Assembly (NCBI GenBank): GCA_045540015.1
Contig: JAZQGP010000029.1
Span: 1 to 62,642, forward strand
DNA from: UMGS1387 sp045540015
GTDB taxonomy: Bacteria; Bacillota; Clostridia; Oscillospirales; CAG-382
DNA length: 62,642 nucleotides
Direction: 5' to 3'
In this document: one piece after another, positions 1-8,645 of the stretch
How the letters are laid out: each line of letters begins with the position of its first letter
How positions within the stretch are numbered: position 1 is the stretch's first letter
The notes under the pieces: model-generated
What the model was told of the DNA's origin: nothing
What the model saw: the letters and a program-made list of their open reading frames with translations, nothing else
Database searches by the model: none
Made by a program: the position numbers and the translations under genes

Positions 1-1
1 T

Positions 2-838
2 CCTTTCAGAATTCGCATACAGTCGTGCATAGGTAAGAAAACTATGGCAAAAGCCCATATTCACGATGATATTGAGATGGTTTATGCAACAGAGGGAGCG
101 TTTGATGTTTTTATAAACGAAGAAAAGTACTGCTTTGGCAAGGGAGACCTTCTTATCATAAACTCGCGTGAAGTGCATAGAATAGTTGCCAAAACCGAGG
201 ACAATAACTCGTATTACTGGATGAGATTTCCTGCTGAAATGATATACAGTGCAGAGCAGAGCCTCTTTGAAATTAAATACGTGCTTCCGTTTTTGCTGTC
301 AGAGTATGCTTACGAAAAGGTAATATACTGCAAAGCTCTTAAAGACAGCGGTATCCCTGGGGCAATAGAAAACCTATATAAGGAATACACACAGAAGGAA
401 TACGGTTATGAGCTTGCCGTCAGAATTGATATCTGTAAAGTGTTTTTGTGGATACTGAGGTTCTGGCAGAAGGACGGTGTAAACCTTAATATTGACGAGC
501 ATAAAAGCGGAAAAACTGCTGTCGATTTGTCCGGCGTGTTTTCATATGTAGCTGAACATTTTGCCTCGGACATTACGGTTTCCGAAATGGCAAAGCTCTG
601 CTGTATGAGCTACAGCTATTTTTCAAGGATTTTCCGCGAAATAACAGGACAGACCTTCAGTGAGTATGTCAACTTTATCCGAATGCGTGAAGCGCAGCGG
701 CTTCTTGTAACAACGGAAATGTCAGTTACAGAGATTGCTTTTAGTACAGGTTTTTCTTCATCAAGCCATTTTATCTGCCGCTTCCGTAAGATAAAAGGTA
801 TGACACCAAAACAGTTCAGAAAGCAGTTCGGAAAATAA
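2..838 (+). CDS. AraC-family transcriptional regulator (5' end probably outside window)
   Basis: A DNA-binding regulator. An N-terminal cupin-like sensor half contains HIHDDIEMVYATEG and the KGDLLIINSREVH strand. A C-terminal AraC domain of about 100 residues with two helix-turn-helix units ends in the typical GFSSSSHFICRFRKIKGMTPKQFR. The first ATG is at 44, but the frame stays open to the left edge. Related proteins usually have 15-30 residues before the first cupin strand, so the gene is probably cut by the window. It lies 70 bp upstream of a MATE exporter on the same strand and may control it. The effector is unknown. Confidence 0.85.
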   Translation, partial: PFRIRIQSCIGKKTMAKAHIHDDIEMVYATEGAFDVFINEEKYCFGKGDLLIINSREVHRIVAKTEDNNSYYWMRFPAEMIYSAEQSLFEIKYVLPFLLSEYAYEKVIYCKALKDSGIPGAIENLYKEYTQKEYGYELAVRIDICKVFLWILRFWQKDGVNLNIDEHKSGKTAVDLSGVFSYVAEHFASDITVSEMAKLCCMSYSYFSRIFREITGQTFSEYVNFIRMREAQRLLVTTEMSVTEIAFSTGFSSSSHFICRFRKIKGMTPKQFRKQFGK

Positions 839-845
839 ACAGGCA

Positions 846-877
846 TTGACAACCCCCGACAGATGATGTATACTGTC
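846..877 (+). promoter_or_regulatory. sigma-A promoter of the MATE gene with an overlapping dyad
   Basis: TTGACA (846-851), a 17-bp spacer and TATACT (869-874) give a near-consensus promoter just upstream of the MATE start. A dyad GACAG-N10-CTGTC (858-877) covers the -10 box and could be an operator. That it binds the adjacent AraC regulator is a guess from proximity. Confidence 0.7.
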
Positions 878-909
878 TGCTGTTAGTTTTAAAGTGAAAG
901 GAATATATA

Positions 910-2307
910 ATGATACTCAGCAAATATATAGGCGATAAGGCTTTTTATAAAAAGGTAATGCTTTTAGCAGTTCCAATAATGATTCAGAATGGTATAACAA
1001 ACCTTGTAAATATGGTTGACAATATCATGGTCGGAAGAATCGGAACAGAGGCAATGAGCGGAGTTGCAATTGTAAACCAGATATTCTTTGTTTTCAATCT
1101 TTGTATATTCGGTACGGTTGCCGGAATTGGAATTTTTACGGCTCAATATTTCGGAAAGAATGATGACGTAGGTATACGCCATACTTTCAGACTTAAAATG
1201 ATAACCTCTGCAATAATAGGAGTGCTTTCCGTTATTTTGCTTTTCTTTGCAGGCGATACTCTTATTGAGACTTTTCTTCACGAAGGAAGTGAGGATGTAG
1301 ACCTTGTCCTTGCGTTTGCACAGGCAAAGGACTATCTTTCTGTTATGATAGTAGGTATTCTGCCTTTTCTTGTCACCCAGAGCTATTCAAGCACACTTCG
1401 TGAAACGGAAAAACCGATAATACCCATGATATCGGGAATTATTGCCGTCTTTGTAAACCTGTGTCTTAACTATGTTCTTATTTTCGGAAAACTCGGTTTT
1501 CCTGTCTGGGGAGTAAAGGGTGCTGCAGTTGCGACTGTTATATCAAGATTTGTAGAATGTCTTATAGTTGTAATATTTACTCATACCACGAAAAAAGAAA
1601 ACCGCTTCATTGAAGGCGCGTACAGGTCGTTTAAGGTGCCGATTGGTGTTGTGAAGCTGGTACTGCCCAAAGCAATTCCTCTGCTTGTAAATGAAACAAT
1701 GTGGTCATTTGGAATGGCACTTCTCACTCGTTGCTATTCGCTTCGTGGTCTTGCTGTTGTAGCAGCGTCAAATATATGCTCTACAATTACAAATGTATTC
1801 ATTGTTGCACTTATTGCTTTCGGAGACTCAATTGCTATCATTGTTGGCGGACTTCTTGGAGCAGGTGAAATTGAAAAAGCAAAGGACACAAACAGAAAGC
1901 TCACAGCGTTTTCGCTTATGGTGTGCCTTGGACTTGGTGTAATTATGGCTGCAACCTCTTCACTTTATCCAATGATATACAATACCACGGATGAGGCAAG
2001 AGAGCTTGCAAAGCTGTTTATTATCTGCTACGCTGTATATCTTCCGCTTAATTCTATTATCAATTCGTGCTATTTTACACTTCGTTCAGGCGGAAAAACT
2101 CTTATTACGTTTTTGTTTGACAGCGTGTATATGATTTGTGTTGTTGTATTGTTTACATATGTGCTTGCAAAATTCACGGCTGTTCCTACAGTTGTCGTGT
2201 ACGCACTCAGTCTTGCAATTGAAATACCGAAAGCAGTTCTCGGACTTGTGCTTGTAAAAAAAGGTACGTGGATACAAAACCTTGTAGGAGCTTCAACCGA
2301 AAAATAA
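910..2307 (+). CDS. MATE family efflux transporter
   Basis: A 465-residue integral membrane protein with about 12 hydrophobic segments in two homologous halves. The N-terminal signature PIMIQNGITNLVNMVDNIMVGRIG is typical of MATE (NorM/DinF-like) exporters, which expel drugs or metabolites in exchange for Na+ or H+. The start follows AAAGGAATATATA. The gene has its own promoter and follows an AraC regulator, a common arrangement for inducible exporters. Its last 15 bp overlap the convergent spmB end. The substrate cannot be told from the sequence. Confidence 0.92.
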   Translation: MILSKYIGDKAFYKKVMLLAVPIMIQNGITNLVNMVDNIMVGRIGTEAMSGVAIVNQIFFVFNLCIFGTVAGIGIFTAQYFGKNDDVGIRHTFRLKMITSAIIGVLSVILLFFAGDTLIETFLHEGSEDVDLVLAFAQAKDYLSVMIVGILPFLVTQSYSSTLRETEKPIIPMISGIIAVFVNLCLNYVLIFGKLGFPVWGVKGAAVATVISRFVECLIVVIFTHTTKKENRFIEGAYRSFKVPIGVVKLVLPKAIPLLVNETMWSFGMALLTRCYSLRGLAVVAASNICSTITNVFIVALIAFGDSIAIIVGGLLGAGEIEKAKDTNRKLTAFSLMVCLGLGVIMAATSSLYPMIYNTTDEARELAKLFIICYAVYLPLNSIINSCYFTLRSGGKTLITFLFDSVYMICVVVLFTYVLAKFTAVPTVVVYALSLAIEIPKAVLGLVLVKKGTWIQNLVGASTEK

Positions 2308-2817
2308 AGTGTATATCCATCCGCTGAGAATGGCACAGAAGCCAAGGGCAATAAAGCTCGCAGGCAGTGAAAATCCGTTTTTTTTGACGTTTGCCGCTGT
2401 GTAATATAAGCTTATTGTATATATGATTGTGTCAGATGCGCCCATGAGTATGCTGGCGCAAAGTCCGGCTTTGCTGTCGGGACCGACAGAAGCAAACAGA
2501 ATGTCCGCAACAGCCGTTGTACCGCTTCCCGAAAACGGCCGTAATAACAATACGGGAAGTATGTCAGACGGCAATCCGAAAAATGCCGCTATAGGCTCAA
2601 AAACTCGGCAAAACACGTCAATTGCACCTGATACCGTAAGCATCCTTACACCCGAAATAAGCATGACAAGCCCGGGTATAAGGGAAACTGACGTTTCCAG
2701 TCCTTCTTTGGCACCTTTTAAAAACTCACTGCCTAAATCCTTTTTTGAAAACAAAATAATTACGGCACAGATAAATACAATAACCGGAATAGAGGCGCTT
2801 GCTATAATTTCAGCCAT
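2293..2817 (-). CDS. spmB: spore maturation protein B
   Basis: A 174-residue membrane protein of the nucleoside-recognition (Gate) fold family, matching SpmB in length. It has several hydrophobic segments and the motifs LIPGLVMLISGVRML and LRPFSGSGTTAV. SpmB acts with SpmA in spore core dehydration and spore heat resistance. The gene overlaps spmA by 8 bp and is translationally coupled to it. Its 3' end overlaps the convergent MATE gene. Its presence supports a spore-forming ancestry. Confidence 0.88.
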   Translation of the reverse strand: MAEIIASASIPVIVFICAVIILFSKKDLGSEFLKGAKEGLETSVSLIPGLVMLISGVRMLTVSGAIDVFCRVFEPIAAFFGLPSDILPVLLLRPFSGSGTTAVADILFASVGPDSKAGLCASILMGASDTIIYTISLYYTAANVKKNGFSLPASFIALGFCAILSGWIYTLFFG

Positions 2818-3406
2818 TGCTTTTGCCGTCCTTTTTTATATGTAAATACGTGAAAACTCTGCATAGGAGAATTGTAAAAGCTACGGTAATCAGAGAGCAT
2901 ACCCAGACAGGAACAATTATTGCAAACGGATTTGCGCTGCCGTGGGCATGTCTCAGAGCAATGAGTGTCGACGGAGTTAACTGAAGCGGAACTGTAGAAA
3001 GAGTTGCAAAGGTTGCCATGTCGCATACCGACTGGATTCTGTTCTTATTCTTTGACAGACTTTTCATTGTATTTATTCCAAGCGGAAGTGCAGCAGAACC
3101 AAGTCCGAGAAAGTTTGCCGCAAAACTCGCACTTATAAAGGATAGGGAGTTTTCAAGAGCTTCTTTTGAGTAAATTACCCTGAACAGCGGTTTTGTGATT
3201 TTAGAAAAAAACGCGGTAGCTCCTGCTTTGTCAAGAACTCTCATCATTCCGTTCCAAAAGCACATTGTGCCCGTAAGAGAAATGCATAGTGTGACGGCAT
3301 CCGAGCTTGCCGATATGAGAGAAAGCCCGATTTCAGACATTCTGCCGTTTGCCGCACCGAAAATAAAACTTGTAATTACAAGCACTGAAAAAACTTTTCC
3401 AAGCAT
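2810..3406 (-). CDS. spmA: spore maturation protein A
   Basis: A 198-residue membrane protein of the SpmA family. It contains the conserved FLGLGSAALPLGINTMKSL segment and a run SVCDMATFATLSTVPLQLTPST that is characteristic of SpmA. The frame is open further upstream, but the ATG at 3406 is preceded by GGAGG with a 5-nt spacer, so it is preferred. It is the first gene of spmA-spmB and is divergent from an AbrB-type regulator. It works with SpmB in spore core dehydration. Confidence 0.88.
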   Translation of the reverse strand: MLGKVFSVLVITSFIFGAANGRMSEIGLSLISASSDAVTLCISLTGTMCFWNGMMRVLDKAGATAFFSKITKPLFRVIYSKEALENSLSFISASFAANFLGLGSAALPLGINTMKSLSKNKNRIQSVCDMATFATLSTVPLQLTPSTLIALRHAHGSANPFAIIVPVWVCSLITVAFTILLCRVFTYLHIKKDGKSNG

Positions 3407-3440
3407 AAATACCTCCAAATCAAGTAAAGGAGAATGAAAA

Positions 3441-3686
3441 ATGAAATCAAGCGGAAATGCAAGATCTGTTGACAACCTCGGAAGGATAGTAATTCCGTCC
3501 TCCGTAAGACGCCAGATGGATATAAAGAGTGGAGATTTTCTTGAAATCTATACCGACGGCGACGGAATTTATCTTAAAAAATACTATCCCACCTGTGTGT
3601 TCTGCAATGAAGGAAGAGATGTAGTTACATTTTCGGGAAAGCCCGTGTGCAGGGCGTGCCTTCGTGAGATAAATAAACTGCAGTAG
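3441..3686 (+). CDS. AbrB-family transition-state regulator with C-terminal Cys pairs
   Basis: An 81-residue protein. Residues 1-50 form a SpoVT/AbrB swapped-hairpin DNA-binding domain (DNLGRIVIPSSVRRQM, then LEIYTDGDGIYLKKY). Residues 52-75 carry CVFC...CRAC, two CxxC pairs about 20 residues apart that look like a small zinc-binding knuckle in place of the usual AbrB tail. AbrB proteins repress stationary-phase genes. The gene is divergent from spmA with only a 34-bp gap, so it may act on that pair. It is preceded by AAAGGAG. Confidence 0.85.
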   Translation: MKSSGNARSVDNLGRIVIPSSVRRQMDIKSGDFLEIYTDGDGIYLKKYYPTCVFCNEGRDVVTFSGKPVCRACLREINKLQ

Positions 3687-3721
3687 TATATTTATTGTGA
3701 AAAGAGAATAATTATTCATGA

Positions 3722-3748
3722 CGCAAGGGAAGCCTTGCGCTTTTTTTG
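3722..3748 (+). terminator. Rho-independent terminator after the abrB-like gene
   Basis: A 7-bp stem CGCAAGG/CCTTGCG with a GAAG loop is followed by seven T. Confidence 0.85.
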
Positions 3749-3807
3749 TGTCAAGGTACGAGTTTTGAGAATACAATACAGTAAAATACCATTTCGGAGG
3801 TTTTTGT

Positions 3808-4566
3808 ATGCCATCTGTATTTTTGAGCCCGTCAAACCAGGATTTTAATCAGTATTACGACAATTCCGGCTCGGAACGTGATTATATGAACCTTGTTGCC
3901 GATGCCATGGAGCCGTATCTTACGGCATCCGGAATAACCTTTGCAAGGAATAATCCGAACGGAAATGTAAGAGATTCTATAGCTCAGTCAAATGCAGGAA
4001 ACTACGATCTGCATCTTGCACTTCACTCAAATGCATCGCCCGAAGCGCTCTCAGGTCAGCTTCAGGGCAGTGATTTTTATTACTATACACGAAGCCGCAG
4101 AGGCAGGGATGCTGCAACTATCTTAGCCGATAACTTTATGGAGATTTATCCCGATCCGTCGAGAGTAAAGATAGTTCCCACTTCATCACTTGCCGAGGTT
4201 GTAAGAACAAGAGCACCGTCAGTGCTTGTTGAGATAGCTTATCATGATAACCCGGAGGATGCAGAGTGGATTAAGAATAATATAGATGCCATTGCAAGAA
4301 ACCTTGCACAGGGCGTAGCAGAGTTTTTGGGAGTGATTTTTGTAATGCCGGGAGAATACACAGAATACAGAAACGGAGTAGTTGTAACAGAGGGTGGAAG
4401 ACTTAACATAAGAGAGCGACCGTCAATGGATGCACCCATTCTTGCACAGATACCAAACGGCGAGCAGATAAGTGTTTACTGTTCGTCAGGACTTTGGTAT
4501 GTGATTGAATATAACGGCGTTCTCGGCTTTGTTTCGTCGAGATATGTCGATTTAATGGAGGGATGA
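3808..4566 (+). CDS. N-acetylmuramoyl-L-alanine amidase with C-terminal SH3 domain
   Basis: A 252-residue protein. Residues 1-175 are an Amidase_3-type catalytic domain that cleaves the MurNAc-L-Ala bond of peptidoglycan. Residues 190-250 are a bacterial SH3 domain (LNIRERPSMDAPILAQIPNG...GFVSSRYVDL) that binds cell wall. The zinc-ligand candidates His (LHLALHSNAS) and Glu (SERDYM; VLVEIAYHDN) are visible. The usual first His of the D-x-GHGG strand is absent and reads SPSNQDFN. No signal peptide is seen, so it may act during sporulation or be released by lysis. It has a strong GGAGG ribosome site. Confidence 0.83.
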   Translation: MPSVFLSPSNQDFNQYYDNSGSERDYMNLVADAMEPYLTASGITFARNNPNGNVRDSIAQSNAGNYDLHLALHSNASPEALSGQLQGSDFYYYTRSRRGRDAATILADNFMEIYPDPSRVKIVPTSSLAEVVRTRAPSVLVEIAYHDNPEDAEWIKNNIDAIARNLAQGVAEFLGVIFVMPGEYTEYRNGVVVTEGGRLNIRERPSMDAPILAQIPNGEQISVYCSSGLWYVIEYNGVLGFVSSRYVDLMEG

Positions 4567-4569
4567 AAG

Positions 4570-4591
4570 AAGGGCTGCGAATGCAGCCCTT
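4570..4591. terminator. bidirectional terminator between the amidase and carB-dapF
   Basis: A 9-bp perfect stem AAGGGCTGC/GCAGCCCTT with a GAAT loop lies between two convergent genes. The T-rich tract (TTCTTTC) is on the minus side, so it most likely ends the arginine operon. Confidence 0.75.
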
Positions 4592-4607
4592 AACTGTTGT
4601 TATAGAA

Positions 4608-7600
4608 TTAATACTCAAATTCGCCCTCAAAAACCTTGTGAGCGCTTCCCGAAAGAATAACCTTTTCATCGGTATAATTTACAATGAGATCTCCGCCGGA
4701 AAGTTTTACGGTGATATCCTTAGATTTTTCGCAAAGTCCGTTTTGTACAGCTGCAATAACCGCGGCACAGGCACCTGTTCCGCAGGCAAGTGTTTCTCCG
4801 CTTCCGCGTTCCCATACTCTCATTCTGAGCGTAGTGCTGTTGATAAAGCGGACAAACTCGGTGTTTATACGCTGCGGGAACAAAGCATGGTTTTCAAACA
4901 GCGGTCCTGTTTTGGATAAGTCAATGGTGTCAATCGCGTCGCAGAATACAACACAGTGCGGATTTCCTATGCTCACACATGTAACCTCGTATTTTTCTTC
5001 TCCGACCTTTATCGGATAGCGTATGAGCTTTTCCTCGCTTACATTTGCAGGAATGGAAGCAGCCAGCAACGAAGCTTTGCCCATATCAACGGATACGGAA
5101 TTAACTTTGCCGTTTCTTAGATAAACCTTCGCAGTGCGTACTCCGCTTAGAGTTTCAATTGTTATTGTTTCGCTGTTTACAAGTTTGTTGTCGTAGAGAT
5201 ATTTTGCAACACATCTTATATTGTTTCCTGCCATTTTACCAAGACTTCCGTCACGGTTGAAGGAACGCATCTTTGCATCTGCAACATCGGATTTTTCGAT
5301 AAGAACAATTCCGTCCGCACCTATTCCGTAGTGTGCTTTGCACAGGTTTACGCAAAGAGATTCGGGACAAGTAATTTTGCCGTCGAAGTTTTCTATGAAA
5401 ATGTAATCGTTTCCGCAGGACTGCATTTTGGTAAAATGTATCTTCTGCCTTGACTTGCGCATCGAGTTTATGTCAACAAGCTCAGTGTTTGAAAGCGTAA
5501 AGCGGCTTTCTATAATCTGTGCAAGCGCACCTGCAGTATCGAGTGAAGTAAGGCAGGGAATACCAAGCTGCATTGCTCTTCTGTGAAGAAGCGTGTAGTC
5601 GCCGACAGTGGAGTCTTTGACAGCTCCGGTGTAGATGATGTAGGCAAGAACTCCGCTTTCCATAAGGTTTGCAATATCGTCGTTTTCGGTAGCGTTTGCT
5701 ACAGATATTACTGGCGTTCCAAGCTCACTTATAGCTTTCGCTGTGCCGCTTGTTGCGTAGAGCGTAAGACCTGCATCGTGGAAACGCTTTGCAAGGGAAA
5801 TGATTTCCTGATAGTCGTGCTCTTCAACGCTTATAAGCACTCCATTTTTGACGGTGTCATGTGCCGACGGAACGGAAAAACCTGCCGCCGTAAGACCTTT
5901 GAAAAGTGCCTCGGGCATTGTTTTGCCAATACCCAGAACCTCGCCAGTACTCTTCATTTCAGGACCGAGAATTGAATTTGCATCCGACAGCTTTTCAAAC
6001 GAGAAGACAGGAACCTTTACCGTGTAGTAGGGAGGTGTTTTGTAAAGTCCTGTGCCGTAGCCGAGGTCTGTCAGCTTTTCTCCGAGCATGACGTGAGAAG
6101 CTATGTCAACCATCGGAACGTTTGTAACCTTGCTTATGTACGGAACAGTTCTTGAAGCTCTCGGGTTTACTTCAATTACATATAAATCGTTGTCGTAAAT
6201 GAGGTACTGAATGTTTACAAGTCCTTTTGTTCCAAGAGCAAGAGCAAGCTTTTCGGAACACTCGCAAATCTTTTCCGTGAACTTGTCACTCAGGTTGTAA
6301 GGCGGGTAAACAGCAATTGAGTCTCCGCTGTGAACACCGGCACGCTCAATGTGCTCCATAATACCCGGTATAAGAACGTCCTTGCCGTCGGAAATAACGT
6401 CAACCTCAAGCTCTGTTCCCGGCATGTACTTATCAACAAGAACGGGGTTTTCTATGCCTCCTGCAAGAATTGCTTTCATGTATTTTGTTGTCTGCTCATC
6501 TGAACGCGAGATTGTCATGTTCTGACCGCCGATAACATAAGACGGACGCAGAAGCACGGGATAACCGAGTGTGTTTGCCGCAGATAGCGCTTCTTCAAGC
6601 GTGTTAACTCCCATACCTTTGGGACGCTTTATACCAAAACTTTCAAGAAGTGCATCAAATCGGCTTCTGTCCTCGGCTAAATCAATTCCGTCAGCACTTG
6701 TTCCAAGGATTTTTATGCCGTTTTCGTCAAGGAATTTTGTGAGCTTTATTGCGGTTTGTCCGCCAAACGCCACAACAACACCGATAGGCTTTTCGATGTT
6801 TATTATGTTCATTACGTCCTCGGGATAAAGAGGCTCAAAATACAGCCTATCGGCGGTGTCATAGTCGGTAGAAACCGTTTCGGGATTGTTGTTTACTATA
6901 ACAACGTCATAGCCCATTTCGCGAAGCGTCCAGACGCAGTGAACCGAGCTGTAGTCAAATTCAATACCCTGGCCAATGCGAATAGGTCCCGATCCGAGAA
7001 CCATGATTACAGGCTTTCCGCTTCTCTTGAAACGACTTGACTCACAGTGTTCATCACATGAAGAATAGAAATAAGGCGTCTGTGCATCAAATTCCGCGGC
7101 ACATGTGTCTACCATCTTATATGAGTATTCGCACTTGTCGGGAAGCAAAGAAAGACCGGTCATTTTCTTTAGAGATGTGTCTGTGTATCCCAGCCTCTTG
7201 GCTTTCTTGTAGCTGTCTTTAGAAAGTCCGTTCTTTGCGATACCATTTTCAAAATTCGCAAGGTTCAGAAGCTTATTTAAAAACCATTTGTCTATTTTTG
7301 TGATGCTGTATATTTCATCAACGGTAATACCGTTTTTCAGCGCTTCAAATACCGTGAATATTCGTCTGTCGTTTTGCTCATAAAGACGTTCTTTCACGTT
7401 CTTGTCATTAAGAGGCGCACAGTTAAGCGTTTCCAGCGAGATTTCAGCACCGCGGACAGCTTTCATAAGAGCTTCTTCAAAGCTTTGTCCGATTGACATA
7501 ACTTCGCCCGTGGCTTTCATTTGCGTTCCGAGCTTTCTTGAAAGAGTTGCAAACTTTTCAAACGGCCACTTCGGGAATTTTACTACAACGTAGTCAATTG

Positions 7601-8645
7601 TCGGCTCAAAGCACGCACAGGTTTTGCCTGTTATATCGTTCTGAATTTCGTCCAGTGTGTATCCGAGAGCTACCTTTGTTGTGATTTTTGCAATAGGATA
7701 TCCCGTTGCTTTTGAAGCAAGAGCAGAGGAACGCGAAACACGCGGATTTACTTCAATAACGGCATATTCAAAGCTGTCTGGGTTGAGAGCAAACTGACAG
7801 TTGCAGCCGCCGACAATTCCGATAGAGGAAACAATGTCGAGGGACGCTTGCCTTAACATTCCGTATTCCTTGGGTGAGAGCGTAAGAGCAGGGGATACAA
7901 CAATGGAATCTCCTGTATGTACGCCGACAGGGTCAACGTTTTCCATCGAGCATACGGCAATTGCGTTTCCAGCGCTGTCACGCATGGTTTCAAACTCTAT
8001 TTCTTTCCATCCGGAAATACATTTTTCAACAAGTATCTGTGTAATCGGGGACATATCAAGTCCTGTTTTTGCTATAACTCGAAGCTCGTCTTCTGTTTCC
8101 GCAATTCCTCCGCCGCTACCGCCGAGAGTAAATGCAGGGCGGACTATTACGGGGTATCCGATTTTATCTGCTATTTTAAGAGCTGTATCTAAATCCTCTG
8201 CAATATCGGAGGGTACGCAGGGCTGACCTATTTCTCTCATGGCATTGCGGAAAAGCTCCCTGTCTTCGGCTTTGTCAATAGCATCAACGTTTGTGCCAAG
8301 GAGCTTTACGCCGTATTTTTCAAGCGTTCCGTCGCGTGAAAGTTGCATAGCAATAGTAAGACCTGTTTGTCCGCCAAGACCTGCTAGCAGTCCGTCGGGA
8401 CGCTCTTTTTCTATAATTCTGGTAATAGTCTGTGCATTTAACGGCTCGAGGTAAATCTCGTCCGCTAGATTTTTGTCCGTCATAATGGTTGCAGGGTTTG
8501 AGTTTACAAGAAGAACCTCAATGCCCTCGGATTTGAGCACTCTGCAGGCCTGAGCTCCTGCATAGTCAAATTCCGCTGCCTGACCTATAACGATGGGACC
8601 CGAACCGATAACAAGTACCTTTTTTATGCTTTTGTCCTTAGGCAT
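4608..8645 (-). CDS. carB: carbamoyl-phosphate synthase large subunit fused to a diaminopimelate epimerase-like domain
   Basis: A 1345-residue fusion. Residues 1 to about 1055 are a complete CarB: two ATP-grasp synthetase halves (GSGPIVIGQAAEFDYAG near residue 13, GSGPIRIGQGIEFDYSS near 556) and an MGS-like regulatory domain (LYATSGTAKAISELG). CarB makes carbamoyl phosphate from bicarbonate, ammonia and 2 ATP. Residues 1069-1345 are a full-length DapF fold (NDYIFI, GIGADGI, FNRDGS, IGNPHCV, NTEFV, ERGSGETLACGTG). The second catalytic Cys (1288) is present, but the first is Ala1139 (KMAGNNIRC instead of CGNG), so ordinary epimerase activity is doubtful. The only nearby internal ATG (5462) has no ribosome site, which argues for a true fusion. 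It overlaps carA by 8 bp and ends the arginine operon. Confidence 0.93.
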   Translation of the reverse strand: MPKDKSIKKVLVIGSGPIVIGQAAEFDYAGAQACRVLKSEGIEVLLVNSNPATIMTDKNLADEIYLEPLNAQTITRIIEKERPDGLLAGLGGQTGLTIAMQLSRDGTLEKYGVKLLGTNVDAIDKAEDRELFRNAMREIGQPCVPSDIAEDLDTALKIADKIGYPVIVRPAFTLGGSGGGIAETEDELRVIAKTGLDMSPITQILVEKCISGWKEIEFETMRDSAGNAIAVCSMENVDPVGVHTGDSIVVSPALTLSPKEYGMLRQASLDIVSSIGIVGGCNCQFALNPDSFEYAVIEVNPRVSRSSALASKATGYPIAKITTKVALGYTLDEIQNDITGKTCACFEPTIDYVVVKFPKWPFEKFATLSRKLGTQMKATGEVMSIGQSFEEALMKAVRGAEISLETLNCAPLNDKNVKERLYEQNDRRIFTVFEALKNGITVDEIYSITKIDKWFLNKLLNLANFENGIAKNGLSKDSYKKAKRLGYTDTSLKKMTGLSLLPDKCEYSYKMVDTCAAEFDAQTPYFYSSCDEHCESSRFKRSGKPVIMVLGSGPIRIGQGIEFDYSSVHCVWTLREMGYDVVIVNNNPETVSTDYDTADRLYFEPLYPEDVMNIINIEKPIGVVVAFGGQTAIKLTKFLDENGIKILGTSADGIDLAEDRSRFDALLESFGIKRPKGMGVNTLEEALSAANTLGYPVLLRPSYVIGGQNMTISRSDEQTTKYMKAILAGGIENPVLVDKYMPGTELEVDVISDGKDVLIPGIMEHIERAGVHSGDSIAVYPPYNLSDKFTEKICECSEKLALALGTKGLVNIQYLIYDNDLYVIEVNPRASRTVPYISKVTNVPMVDIASHVMLGEKLTDLGYGTGLYKTPPYYTVKVPVFSFEKLSDANSILGPEMKSTGEVLGIGKTMPEALFKGLTAAGFSVPSAHDTVKNGVLISVEEHDYQEIISLAKRFHDAGLTLYATSGTAKAISELGTPVISVANATENDDIANLMESGVLAYIIYTGAVKDSTVGDYTLLHRRAMQLGIPCLTSLDTAGALAQIIESRFTLSNTELVDINSMRKSRQKIHFTKMQSCGNDYIFIENFDGKITCPESLCVNLCKAHYGIGADGIVLIEKSDVADAKMRSFNRDGSLGKMAGNNIRCVAKYLYDNKLVNSETITIETLSGVRTAKVYLRNGKVNSVSVDMGKASLLAASIPANVSEEKLIRYPIKVGEEKYEVTCVSIGNPHCVVFCDAIDTIDLSKTGPLFENHALFPQRINTEFVRFINSTTLRMRVWERGSGETLACGTGACAAVIAAVQNGLCEKSKDITVKLSGGDLIVNYTDEKVILSGSAHKVFEGEFEY

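Noticed and set aside
2423..2845. 140-codon plus-strand open frame opposite spmB
   Set aside because: Antisense shadow of the well-supported spmB/spmA frames, with low-complexity composition.
4608..5462. A separate dapF gene starting at the internal ATG 5462
   Set aside because: There is no stop codon before it and no ribosome site upstream (GACATAAACTCG), so an in-frame fusion is the simpler reading.
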